Assembly (NCBI GenBank): GCA_028023455.1
Contig: JAQFVV010006541.1
Location: forward strand, 124,001-188,000
Reading direction: 5' to 3'
From: Epiperipatus broadwayi
Taxonomy: Eukaryota; Onychophora; Udeonychophora; Euonychophora; Peripatidae
Length of the DNA stretch: 64,000 bases
In this document: positions 49,010-59,222 of the stretch, piece by piece
How positions within the stretch are numbered: the stretch's first letter is position 1
Layout: every line of letters begins with the position of its first letter
The notes under the pieces: model-generated
What the model saw: only the letters and a program-made list of their open reading frames with translations
What the model was told of the DNA's origin: nothing
Database searches by the model: none
Translations under genes and position numbers: made by a program

Positions 49010-49326
49010 AAGCTCAGGGTCGTATTTTATTATTCGGCCTAAGTTGTGGCACCAGACACACGAAAAAATCTTTTACTCAGGGTATATGGGTGATATTATT
49101 GAAACCTCATGTTGCAGAACCAGATGTGGGAAGAAGAATCTTTTACTCAGGGTATATGGGTATTATTATCAAAGACTCATGTTGCAGGGCCAGATGCAAG
49201 AAAATAATCTTTTACTCAGGGTATATAGGTGATATTATCGAAGCCTCATGTTGCAGGGACAGACACGGGGAAAAAATCTTTTACTTGGGGTATATGGGTA
49301 ATATTACCAAAGCCCCATGTTGGGCA
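49010..49326. repeat. Minisatellite, about 69-bp unit, four to five copies
   Basis: CTTTTACTCAGGGTATATGGG-type words recur at 49070, 49140, 49209 and 49278 with CCTCATGTTGCAG between. It ends against the solo LTR at 49334. The frames across it (48963-49338) are repeat translations, not genes. Confidence 0.9.
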
Positions 49327-49333
49327 TATATAT

Positions 49334-51729
49334 TGTAACCCAGCAGTTGATTGGTATCTTATGACCAACTGAAAGGCAGCATGTTGGGTAAGCCAAAAAC
49401 TGAAACATGTAACCTACCCAAAGGGTCACAGAACATTGACAAAACAAACAGGGAATGGCTAGCAATCAAAGGTACCATGAATAGGCACCATGTAACATAG
49501 ATTTTTAAAACATCAGAATATGAGTCCTCTTGTAGACAATACCACAACTAAATATGATTATAAAATATGACACTGTTTTATAATTCAAAATATCTTATCT
49601 TTGTTCTTAAAATATCTTTATCTCAGATATAGATTATTTTCAATTTTAAATATCTTACCTTATGTCCTAAATTATATTTATCTCAAATACAGGTTATTTT
49701 GCAAATTTAAAATTTCATACCTCATATAATAATCAACCTACATAAGATTGAAACAAACAACTAATTATATTTACAATTATTTAATTATCAACCTGGCTTT
49801 CATCTTTTATTGAGATCTTTTCAAGATATAAAGCTTCATACATTGCATAATCTATTGATTATATTTACTCCACCTATTGGGTATTATTTTACATTCGACA
49901 ATACAATTTACATTATGCATATAAGCATATAAATAAAAAAAATTAAAATACATTAAAATGTTTAAACTATATACATGTATATATTTTTATATACTTATAG
50001 AAAGAGCGCAAAATTTTCTAGTTAACTTTCCTTGGCTTTTCTAATATGTCTTTTTAATTATAATTTTTCTTTTATATCACGAAAAGATTATTAAATAAGG
50101 TAAAGTTAACAAATAATTGTTTATTTCCTGGAAATTACTTATATTGCTTAATTTAAATATAATGACACTTTCCGTGATTGCTGTAGTTAATACGGTCATT
50201 TTGAACTTTAGCATAAGATAGTACAATTTTGCATATAAAAAGCTTTAAAATAGGTAGATGGCAACAGAAACAGAATATCTTATCAAATAGGATTAGCCAC
50301 GCATGATATTATTAAAAATTTACTGGACTTATATTTATTTCTGCAATAAAAAATAATAAAAAATTTGTTACCGAATTTCAGTACTGCTTCCTCCTTGTAA
50401 AACTAAAGTCAGACTAAACTTTCTTCAAAATTTGGCGGTCTTCTTTTAGCGACCTCTTACAGAAAAATAATCATTTAATTATACATAAACAAAAGAAAAG
50501 AAAAACCCATTACAATCATATAGTTTTCCGTATGATTTAAATGAATTACAAAGTAATTTGACAAATAATGAAAAATAATAAATATACTCAATTAATAATT
50601 AGTGATGTATATTTCTTTTAAATATGATTTTCTACAAAAATAAATTATCAGAAGTTATTGTGCTGTATTGATAAGATACTCATCTACTCATCCCCCTCCC
50701 ATCCAAATCAATTACTGTTTATGATATGTGCTTTTATACTATATTAAATTGCTCTTATTGTTAATAATTTAATTTAATTATTCATGCTCTTCTTCAAAAT
50801 GAAATTTGGATTACCAAATTTTTTAGTTATTTGCTTAACCTTTTAACCGCTAATTTTATCATTGGTTGTATCAGATAAAAATCAAATCTTTTAATTGGCC
50901 AACTCACAAACTGAAGACAAAGCCTATTGTTAAAACATATTCGCCTATAATATTAAATTCAACTCAGATACGTTTATAAAAAGTATATAATTAATTTTTC
51001 AGGTTATGAAGAAAACGAAAGTTCTTTCAAAAATAAATTGCTATTTATTTATTCTAAAATATTCAATATCGGCAACATAAAAGTTATAATGTAAACAAAA
51101 AGATCGACTTTTACGTTATAGAAAAGTAAATATTTCTTTTTACTACATCTTCAATATTTTTACTTAAATCTTCAATATTTTTCGAAAATAATTTTGTTTT
51201 TTTATTATTCTCTCTGAAAATAATTTTAATTTCTCAAAATATTCTTTTATAATAATTAAATCGTATTCGAAATGAAAATCTCAGCATTTTTCTTTATTTT
51301 CTTTGATCAGGCAGTTTCTTTGTTCTTTCCAGCCAATCAGAATGTCTTTTTTGGCTGAGAGCATGCTAAGAACCAATCACAAATAATGTTCCTTCTTTGT
51401 TTAGGTTTAAATGCGTTTTTTTTCTATTTTTTACTTCTAAAATAAATCGGAAGATGTCACCATCGTACAGAACTTTTAAAAATGAATTCAATACGTGTTT
51501 AACGAATATTTTCGTATAAAAACTGGCTGAGTTAGAGTGATTTCAGATGTCGACGAGGAGCCTCATAAAAAACAGTCAAAGAATTAATACTCGTTAAAGT
51601 GAGTAAATAGCATACTTTATTAATCACTTAATATTATTATTATTTCATTTTTTTATTTCCTAGAAAAGGATAGCATTGTTTTCCTGTGGAAACAATGCTA
51701 AATAAACCAAGTGTCAATAACACTAGGTT

Positions 51730-51732
<3 letters not shown>
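49334..51732 (+). mobile_element. Solo LTR, about 2.4 kb
   Basis: Starts TGTAACCCAGCAG and ends CTAGGTTACA, a TG..CA terminus pair with inverted TGTAACC/GGTTACA ends, and ATAT on both sides (49330-49333; 51733 onward). Near the right end a hairpin (AGCATTGTTTTCC/GGAAACAATGCT) is followed by AATAAA (51701-51706) about 25 bp before the end, consistent with a plus-strand R/U5 region. No coding frame and no second LTR lie nearby, so it looks like a recombination product. It belongs to a third LTR family. Confidence 0.75.
51330..51380 (+). promoter_or_regulatory. Candidate LTR promoter: two CCAAT boxes
   Basis: AGCCAATCAG (CCAAT at 51333) and AACCAATCAC (CCAAT at 51373) are 40 bp apart in the 3' third of the solo LTR, as in an LTR U3 region. 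A transcription start is not fixed by the sequence. Confidence 0.45.

Positions 51733-51796
<64 letters not shown>
51733..51796. repeat. (AT)n microsatellite between solo LTR and PLE 1
   Basis: A pure AT run of about 64 bp that touches both the LTR end and the outer edge of the Penelope-like inverted repeat. Confidence 0.95.
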
Positions 51797-51799
<3 letters not shown>

Positions 51800-51951
51800 T
51801 AATTCAAACAAATATATTTAACACAGTATTCAAAATTAAATAATATATTCTTTACCAGAAGTACTTTCAATTGTTTCACTGACAATCTTTATCAACTGTT
51901 AATACAAACGTACAAAAAATAAAAACTTGCATTACCCATCATTCAATCTAT

Positions 51952-52722
51952 TCAAATTTCCCACAATTCTGTTGTCTTTATATTAACCGATTGTTTATTC
52001 ATTAAACCACCTCTATTCCTAGATATCATCATTGCCTCTTTAATTTTACGTGTTTTACTACACCTTTCAATTTGAATAATTTTTATATCTCTATTATTAA
52101 ATTTAAAACCATAATTACATGTTTTATTATGATCAAATATAATCAATGGAGTATTCATATTTACTGAAGATATATTTTCTTTCTGTACACGTTTATATAA
52201 TGTCTTATGATCATTATATCGTTTTTGTAATGTACATTTGGATTCCCCTATATATTTTATTCCACAACCACATTCCAACATATATATAACAGAACTTAAT
52301 TCAAACTTAGAAATCTTGGCTTTGGAGTTATTTATCATATCATTTATATTATTTGAAGAAAAAAAAGAAATTCTACATAAACCACTAAAAAGTTTATTAA
52401 TTAATTTAGCTTGTTGATTAGATATAAAAGGAATAGAAATCCATTTATCACTTTTTAATTTACTTAATATTTTCTTATTATTATTCTTATTTTGATTATA
52501 TTTTGTAATTGTATTATAAATAATATTCCTTCCATAACGAACATTCAACATATCAGTAATATATACATTAATATTTTCAATTTTATCACTAACAAATTTG
52601 CACAAATAATCATTTCTAAATAAAAATGACTTCAAACCAGCTAATTTATGACTCATATGAACTTTAGAATTATATGGAATATAACCCCTAATTTCCACAG
52701 GCTTTAAAATCATATTATAATT
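51952..52722 (-). pseudogene. PLE 1 left arm: C-terminal RT end plus GIY-YIG nuclease, intact frame
   Basis: A 260-codon minus-strand frame opens just outside the arm (52734) and is uninterrupted. Residues 10-30 (LKPVEIRGYIPYNSKVHMSH) are the RT end; residues about 149-180 are the GIY-YIG nuclease: VIYMLECGCG, KYIGES, then Arg172 and His176 in QKRYNDHK. It lacks the RT palm, so it cannot act alone; it is a captured 3' half. It keeps sense codons where the right arm has TGA. Confidence 0.85.
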
Positions 52723-52738
52723 TATTAATGACATTTTA

Positions 52739-54251
52739 ATGACTGCTAAAAAGAAAAAAGTTATTGATGCAAAGACATATTACAGTTTATATCCGTGGTC
52801 TGCAGTGTTTCCAAGAATCTTTGCAAATATAAAATTGCATAAAAATTGTTATCCATTAAGAGTAATTGTTGATTTTGGTGGTGTTTTTTATTATAATGCT
52901 TGTAGATATATTGAAAAAATAATGCAAGATGTGCTTGGATTTGGAGATTATACGATTTCATCATCATTTGATTTTATTAATAGGATTAAAAATATAAAAA
53001 TTGATAATAATGATGTTATGTGTACACTTGACATATCTGAAATGTATAGTTCAATTAATCGTATGGAATCAATAGAGATTATTGAAAGAGCTTTGTTTTT
53101 AAAATCTATAGATAATAATATTAGGAATTTTATTGTTAAAATATTAAGATTTGTGAATGATAATATATATGTTAAGTTTAATGATTGCTTTTATAAAATG
53201 AATTTTGTTTGGTCAATGGGTCTTCCGGTGGTATCACAGCTTTGTAATTTTTTTTATTCCTAATTATGAGGTTAAGATATTGTCTCAGATAAAATATAAA
53301 GGAATGAAAGTATATTGTAGATATGTTGATGATGTATTTATATGTGCACATAATGAAATAATAGTTAATTTGTTTAATGAGTTAAATATGATTAATAATG
53401 TAAAATGGGTGTTAAATGAAGAGAAGGAAGATTCTATAAAGTTTTTAGATATATTTATTAAAAGAAATAATAATGTGTTTAATTATAATATGATTTTAAA
53501 GCCTGTGGAAATTAGGGGTTATATTCCATATAATTCTAAAGTTCATATGAGTCATAAATGAGCTGGTTTGAAGTCATTTTTATTTAGAAATGATTATTTG
53601 TGCAAATTTGTTAGTGATAAAATTGAAAATATTAATGTATATATTACTGATATGTTGAATGTTGGTTATGGAAGGAATATTATTTATAATACAATTACAA
53701 AATATAATCAAAATAAGAATAATAATAAGAAAATATTAAGTAAATTAAAAAGTGATAAATGGATTTCTATTCCTTTTATATCTAATCAACAAGCTAAATT
53801 AATTAATAAACTTTTTAGTGGTTTGTGTAGAATTTCTTTTTTCTCTTCAAATAATATAAATGATATGATAAATAACTCCAAAGCCAAGATTTCTAAGTTT
53901 GAATTAAGTTCTGTTATATATATGTTGGAATGTGGTTGTGGAATAAAATATATAGGGGAATCCAAATGTACATTACAAAAATGATATAATGATCATAAGA
54001 CATTATATAAACGTGTACAGAAAGAAAATATATCTTCAGTAAATATGAATACTCCATCGATTATATTTGATCATAATAAAACATGTAATTATGGTTTTAA
54101 ATTTAATAATAGAGATATAAAAATTATTCAAATTGAAAGGTGTAGTAAAACACGTAAAATTAAAGAGGCAATGATGATATCTAGGAATAGAGGTGGTTTA
54201 ATGAATAAACAATCGGCTAATATAAAGACAACAGAATTGTGGGAAATTTGA
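52739..54251 (+). pseudogene. PLE 1 reverse transcriptase plus GIY-YIG nuclease, broken
   Basis: Block 1 (52739-53263): IKLHKNCYPLRVIV, LDISEMYSSI (residues 97-106, catalytic Asp) and MGLPVVSQL (160-168). A T-run near 53248 shifts the frame; block 2 holds CRYVDDVFIC (catalytic YVDD) and KFLDIFIKRNNN. Then TGA at 53559-53561 (TTA in the other arm) and TGA near 53985 (CGA in the other arm) interrupt the nuclease part, which carries the same GIY-YIG motifs and ends TTELWEI. The order is that of Penelope-type RTs, related to telomerase RT. Confidence 0.88.
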
Positions 54252-54304
54252 ATAGATTGAATAATGGGTAATGCAAGTTTTTATTTTTTGTACGTTTGTA
54301 TTAA

Positions 54305-54350
54305 CAGTTGATAAAGATTGTCAGTGAAACAATTGAAAGTACTTCTGGTA
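54305..54350 (+). ncRNA. Hammerhead-like relic in the PLE 1 tail
   Basis: Plus strand: TTGATAA, stem II ATTG/CAAT around TCAGTGAAA, then GAAAGTAC. It parallels CTGANGA-stem II-GAAA but the first core base and others are changed. PLE termini are known to carry hammerheads, so a decayed one is plausible. The left arm has the mirror copy at about 51855-51900. Confidence 0.4.
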
Positions 54351-54405
54351 AATAATATATTATTTAATTTTGAATACTGTGTTAAATATATTTGTTTGAA
54401 TTATT

Positions 54406-54444
54406 ATTATATAATTTAAAAATACAGACATTAAATGGTTGCAG

Positions 54445-54516
<72 letters not shown>

Positions 54517-54547
54517 AAAGCGAAGATTTGCACGGGTTAAATATATA
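54406..54547. repeat. (AT)n microsatellite between PLE 1 and a palindrome
   Basis: AT runs from about 54456 to 54514, interrupted once by TAAT. Confidence 0.85.
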
Positions 54548-54748
54548 AAATACATATTTTGCGGGTTCATCCGTGTTAAAAACTTTTAATACCAATATAC
54601 TGACGTTTCGACTTGGTCACACAAGCCATCCACAGAGTTATAAAAAAAAAAAAAAAAACTCTGTGGATGGCTTGTGTGACCAAGTCGAAACGTCAGTGTA
54701 TTGGTATTAAAAGTTTTTAACACGGATGAACCCGCAAAATATGTATTA
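54548..54748. repeat. Near-perfect 93-bp-arm palindrome with a hammerhead-like motif in each arm
   Basis: Arms 54548-54639 and 54657-54748 are reverse complements with very few mismatches; the loop is an A-run. Each arm, read from the loop outward, contains CTGTGGA, a stem II (GGCTTG/CAAGTC around TGTGAC), GAAACGTC and AGT. GAAACGTC is exactly the 3' core plus cleavage site of PLE-type hammerheads. The first core differs from CTGANGA at A6, so activity is doubtful. Confidence 0.8.
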
Positions 54749-54999
54749 TATATATATATATTGTGTAGTTTCAGTAGTTCTTTACACTTGAGAAGTCTGC
54801 TTGTAGCAGTGAAACCTTTGGTAGTGTTCTAATATTATTTTATGCTGGTCTGGTTGAATTTGGATTTGGGGTAATTTTAATTATACAAATAAATATTCTA
54901 CCCCCTCCCCATTTTTTTATCAATGCTCATTTACATTTCTACCACAAATTTTAAATCTTCCAATTATTTAATAATGCCCATTTTCCACCTAATTTTTCT
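54749..54999. other. Short non-coding spacer
   Basis: AT-rich DNA after a short (AT)n; no gene or repeat end seen. Confidence 0.5.
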
Positions 55000-55133
55000 G
55001 GACCTTTAACTATATTTACATATCTCTTCAAATTTTTCTGAATGTATAAAGTTTCATAACATTCTTTTTCCATAATCTTTAACATGTTTTATAACACTAA
55101 TATTCTTTTCACATTCAATATTATGATCACTAT

Positions 55134-55418
55134 CTAAATAATGTATATATGATCTGACCTGATATTTTTCCTATTAATTGCTCTATCATGTTCCTTCCTT
55201 CTATCACCTATCATTCTGTGTTTCTGTCCTTTATAAACATTATTACAATTTCCACATTCAATTTTATAAACCATTCCTCTTTTATTATTAATACCATTTA
55301 TCATATTTATATTACATAACCATCTATCCAAAGACTTACTATTTTCCCAAGCTGTTCTTACATTATCTGGTAATTTTTCTCTTACTAACTTTCCCTTGAA
55401 TGTGGAATAGACATTCAA
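55134..55418 (-). pseudogene. PLE 2 GIY-YIG nuclease fragment
   Basis: A 94-codon frame contains GMVYKIECGNCNNVYKGQ then GDRRKEHDRAI: the GIY-YIG order with the YIG replaced by YKG, and the conserved Arg and Glu-His retained. It includes the basic linker LPDNVRTAWENSKSLDRWLC upstream. A relic of a PLE family different from PLE 1. Confidence 0.72.
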
Positions 55419-55639
55419 TTACAATCTTTATATTTAAATCAAACATACTTATTTCAACTACTTATATATTTTTATTTCTTAAAATATTTTGAATTACCTT
55501 CCTTTTATATCCTATTTTAATATAATCATTCTCTACTTCTAATTTTTGCTCATATGACTCTTTCCTATCTAATGTAAGTTTATATTTTTTTAAATGAATT
55601 TCCTTTAAAACCCCTACTTTTTGTCACCATGGCTAATAT

Positions 55640-56040
55640 GATCTTGGATCAATTCAAATTCTAATTTTTCTATTTTTAATATAATGCTTTCCCACTATTC
55701 CATTCATCATTCTTTTTTTTTTACAAAATTATCTAAATATTTTAATCCATTTACCTCTTTCTTTATTGTAAACCCAATTTTATATTTATTATTGTTTAAT
55801 TCATTAAAAACCTTGTCAATACTTTTACTATTTCCAATAACAATAATACCATCCACTAATATTATCCACATCCCTATAAGAATTTATAATTATTTTATTT
55901 TTTATAAACTCATCCACTATACTTACAACCATTGATGATAATATTCCACTTATCAAACAACCCATAACCTATTCTTTTTTTATACTCCAAAATGTTTCCT
56001 TATGTATAAAATACAAAGCCTAAACTGCCATTATTAAATT
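55640..56040 (-). pseudogene. PLE 2 reverse transcriptase palm fragment
   Basis: Minus strand, with frameshifts: MGCLISGILSSMVVSIVDEF, then YRDVDNI at the place of the YVDD box, then DKVFNELNNNKYKIGFTIKK and KYLDNFVKK. The catalytic Asp pair is partly lost. Motif order matches Penelope RTs. Confidence 0.65.
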
Positions 56041-56054
56041 ATATATATATCATC

Positions 56055-56393
56055 ATCATCTTCAACCTTTATCAATACACTGCAGGATGAAGGTCTCTCC
56101 AAGTTCAATCCATCTTCTCTGATCTTTAGCTTCTCTTCTCCACATCATCCCTGCACATTTCCAGGCAACTGAGAAGAAAGACCATGGAGTTTCTTGATCT
56201 TAAACTCAAAGGTAAAAAAACCAATAAACTAACCATGCTGGCTAATGTATGTTGGTAAGCAGCCCATCCATGTTTGTATATTATATGAACAATCACATTT
56301 ATGAATTTGCCCTGCTCAATTTCTTTAATGCCTCCAAGAGGAATCACAGGGTCACCTTTTAATTAATAGCAAACTCCTTTCTGCAGCCAAATT
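56055..56393 (-). mobile_element. Internally deleted RTE/BovB derivative (5' end joined to 3' end)
   Basis: 56055-56161 matches the last about 100 bp of the RTE LINE (18640-18750), including CACTGCAGGATGAAGGTCTC. At about 56162 it jumps to the first about 270 bp of the same LINE (21657-21927): GAGAAGAAAGACCATGG, ATTTGCCCTGCTCA, CTCCTTTCTGCAGCCA. About 2.9 kb of coding sequence is missing. The layout is SINE-like: both termini and no coding part. Confidence 0.88.
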
Positions 56394-56402
56394 ATATTAT
56401 AT

Positions 56403-56517
<115 letters not shown>

Positions 56518-57310
56518 CCAATACTCTGACAAAACATTACTTTCCATTTCTTCATAAGTATTTCAATACTATTATTTCTAGGTACACTTTGGTATATTTT
56601 TTCAATATCAATGATGTATTTCGATTTAATTTAATATTATTTAACCAAATAACAATTTCTTCTTAATTTTTTATATAATATTTTCCAAATCCAATTACTT
56701 CTACAATCTTTTTATATACCAAATTACATATACCTTTAAGTATATAATTGTTACAATCTAAATGTACCCTTATTGGCATATTCTCTTTATGTGTCTTAAA
56801 CTTTCTAACTTATATACTGATGTGCAAAACTTGTAAAATATAAACACTTATATTCCTTCACATTGATTAAATTTTTCATTTTCATATAATTCAACAATAA
56901 CTTATACTTTGTTTAAATCTTATTTCCAGAGTCTTTATTTAAATTTTTTTTATATCCTTGTTTAACTGTGCCTTCTTCTATTTTCCTTTCATTGTCCATC
57001 TCATTTAAATTAGAAATCTTTACCTTTATTCTCACTTGTTACTATTATTTTTTTTATTTACCTTTTCAGCAATTTTATGTATTATAGGCTTTTCTTTCTA
57101 TTCCTTCTTATTATATTTAACTCTTTTATTTACAACATTACTAATTTTGACTGCAATTCAATTTTTAAAACACTCTTTATATTTGCTGGTTCCATACTCA
57201 TAACAGTTGCCTCTTGAACATAATTATTTAAAAGCAGTACATAGTTAATTCCCTTATTTCAACCCCTTGATTGTTTATTATCAAATTCCACATTAACGTA
57301 TTCTCTTTTT
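56518..57310 (-). pseudogene. PLE 2 N-terminal RT fragment
   Basis: Minus strand: the end reads IDIEKIYQSVPRNNSIEILM, which matches FDIKKMYQSVSRKDSIELVM on the plus strand at 59128-59190 and the PLE 1 motif LDISEMYSSINRMESIEII. The upstream part matches 58500-58680 of the opposite strand. Frameshifted and not functional. Confidence 0.68.
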
Positions 57311-58324
57311 CTTTATTTCATTTACTTATGTTATTTAATCTGTTTTTAAAATTTTCTTTTTTATAACATAATCATTTCCATTTTAAAATTATAACCCAAA
57401 AAAGTGATCTTTATATATTCAAATAAATTTTGAGATATATACATTCTTTCCTATTATATCTTTTAATATTATAATTAATTTTATCATATTTTTTTCTTTT
57501 AGAAATGAATTAATTAATATGTCTACAAAAGTAAATAACATAAAGAAAAATATAATAATGTTATGAATATATATAATGTGGAATTTCTTTATGAAGTATA
57601 ATAAGTATATCCTTCTTATTGTATTGCCAAATTCACATAATATTAAATCAACTATGCTCATTACTACTGTTTTACAGTGCTTTAATTTTAATCCACTATG
57701 ACCGTTTCAATTACCCCAGCAATCTTCTTCAGAACTATAATATAATACAATATATGAACATAAATATACATGAACATATAATTTTATATTTTATATATAC
57801 ATCTACTAAAAGTATAACTTAAAATTTTAAACTTTGAATTTAACAGGTGAGATTTGGAGATATAACTGAAAGGTGGGTAAAAATAAGTTAAAAAATAATT
57901 TTATAGATTAAAGTAAATTATAAATATTGAATGTTAATAAAATGAATAATAATAATAATAATAATGTAAAGTATAAAAGGTATAAAGTTAGAGTTAAATA
58001 TTTAAAAGAGTAATAAGAGAAAAATAAAAATTATATATATTTATAATTGAAATAATAAATTTAACGGTTTATATACTATTACAAACAATACTTCTGCGGA
58101 TTTAAGGATTGTTTGTATTAGTTTGTAAACCGTTAAATTTATTATTTCAATTATAATTACAATTTTGTTTTTAATTAACGGACATTTTATTATTATATAT
58201 ATATATGATTATAGGAGGTATTAATTAATGAATATAGAATATAAAAAGAGTAAAATGTACAATATACAACAATATTAAAACGGTAACAATTAAATAATGA
58301 TTATAAGAGGTATATTATAAAATG
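57311..58324. other. Centre of PLE 2 inverted repeat
   Basis: 57311-57656 is present only in the left copy; 57657-57790 mirrors 58325-58460. Between them the DNA is AT-rich with a short (AAT)n at 57946-57964 and the hairpin at 58041-58156. No gene. Confidence 0.55.
58041..58156. repeat. Hairpin with GTTTGTAAACCGTTAAATTT-type arms
   Basis: Outer arms 58041-58072 and about 58126-58156 are nearly perfect reverse complements (TAATTGAAATAATAAATTTA on one side). Inside, ACAAACAAT and ATTGTTTGT form a second stem around CTTCTGCGGATTTAAG. It is at the centre of the PLE 2 inverted repeat. Confidence 0.8.
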
Positions 58325-59217
58325 CAAATTTATATGTTCATGTATATTTATATTTATATATTTGTATTATGTTATAGTTCTGAAGAAGATTTCTGGGAAA
58401 ATCGAAACTGTCATAGTGGTTTGTAATTAATGCATTATAAAACAATAGTAAAAAGCATAAGTGATAGAATACTAATGTGGCATTTGATAATCAAAGGTTT
58501 TAATTAAAGGTGTTAAGTATGTACCGCTTGTAAATAATGACGTTCAAAAGGCAGCTAATGTAAGTGTGGAAGCAGCAAATATAATGATTTAAAAATTGAA
58601 TTACAGTTAAATATTAATAATGTTGTAAATAAAAGGCTTAAATATAATAAGAAGGAATGGAAAGAAAATTTTATAGTATATAAAATTGTTGAAAGGGTAA
58701 CTAAAAAAAGTTTAATAAAAACAAGTGAGGCTGAAGGCCAAGATTTATACTTTTAAATGAGTTGGATTATGAAAGGAAAATACAAGAAAATATGATTAAA
58801 CAAGAATATAAAAAAATAGGTAAATATCCAGGGAATAAAATTCAAAAATAAGGTATAAATTATTGTTGGATTAAATGAATTTAATCAATAAGAAAAAATA
58901 TAAGTAGTAATATCCTACAGATTTTGAGTATCTGGGTATACTAAGAAAGATTAAGATACAAAAAGACTATACCAATAAGGATAATTTTAGATTTTAACAA
59001 TTATATACTTAAAGGTATATGTAATTTGATACATAAAAAGATTGTAGAAGTAACTGGATTTAGAAAATATTATATAAAAAATTCTGAAGAAATTTGTAAA
59101 TTTAATAGAAATTCCTCATTTGATATTAAGAAAATGTACCAAAGTGTATCTAGAAAAGATAGTATAGAACTAGTTATGAATAAATTAAAAGTAAGTAATG
59201 TTTTGTCAGAATATATA
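58325..59217 (+). mobile_element. PLE 2 inverted partial copy (right arm)
   Basis: Plus strand: a block with CTGAAGAAGATT (58380), then decayed coding sequence including VNKRLKYNKKEWKEN-type (about 58615) and FDIKKMYQSVSRKDSIEL (59128-59185). It is the reverse complement of the main copy's upstream part and ends at an AT run where the LTR element at 59223 has inserted. Confidence 0.7.
58378..58425 (+). ncRNA. Hammerhead-like motif in PLE 2 leader (mirror near 57700-57745)
   Basis: Plus strand: CTGAAGA, one extra A, stem II GATTT/AAATC around CTGGG-A, GAAAC and TGTC. The mirrored copy on the minus strand has GATTG/TAATT and GAAACGGTC. The core words are right, but an extra base precedes stem II and stem I does not close well, so this is a candidate only. 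Confidence 0.4.
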
Positions 59218-59222
59218 TATAT

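Larger units (their letters stand above)
51797..54405 (+). mobile_element. Penelope-like element 1 folded as a 0.92-kb inverted repeat
   Basis: The right arm (53481-54405) and left arm (51797-52722) are reverse complements over about 920 bp, including the GIY-YIG coding end and the 3' non-coding tail. The 758-bp centre holds the RT core on the plus strand. The left arm is therefore an inverted copy of the 3' half attached at the 5' side. PLEs encode an RT fused to a GIY-YIG nuclease and often carry partial terminal copies in direct or inverted orientation. The N-terminal part of the RT is missing. Confidence 0.88.

Noticed and set aside
48963-49338. Frames with repeated LLLRVYG residues
   Set aside because: Product of the 69-bp minisatellite read in frame; runs into the solo LTR.
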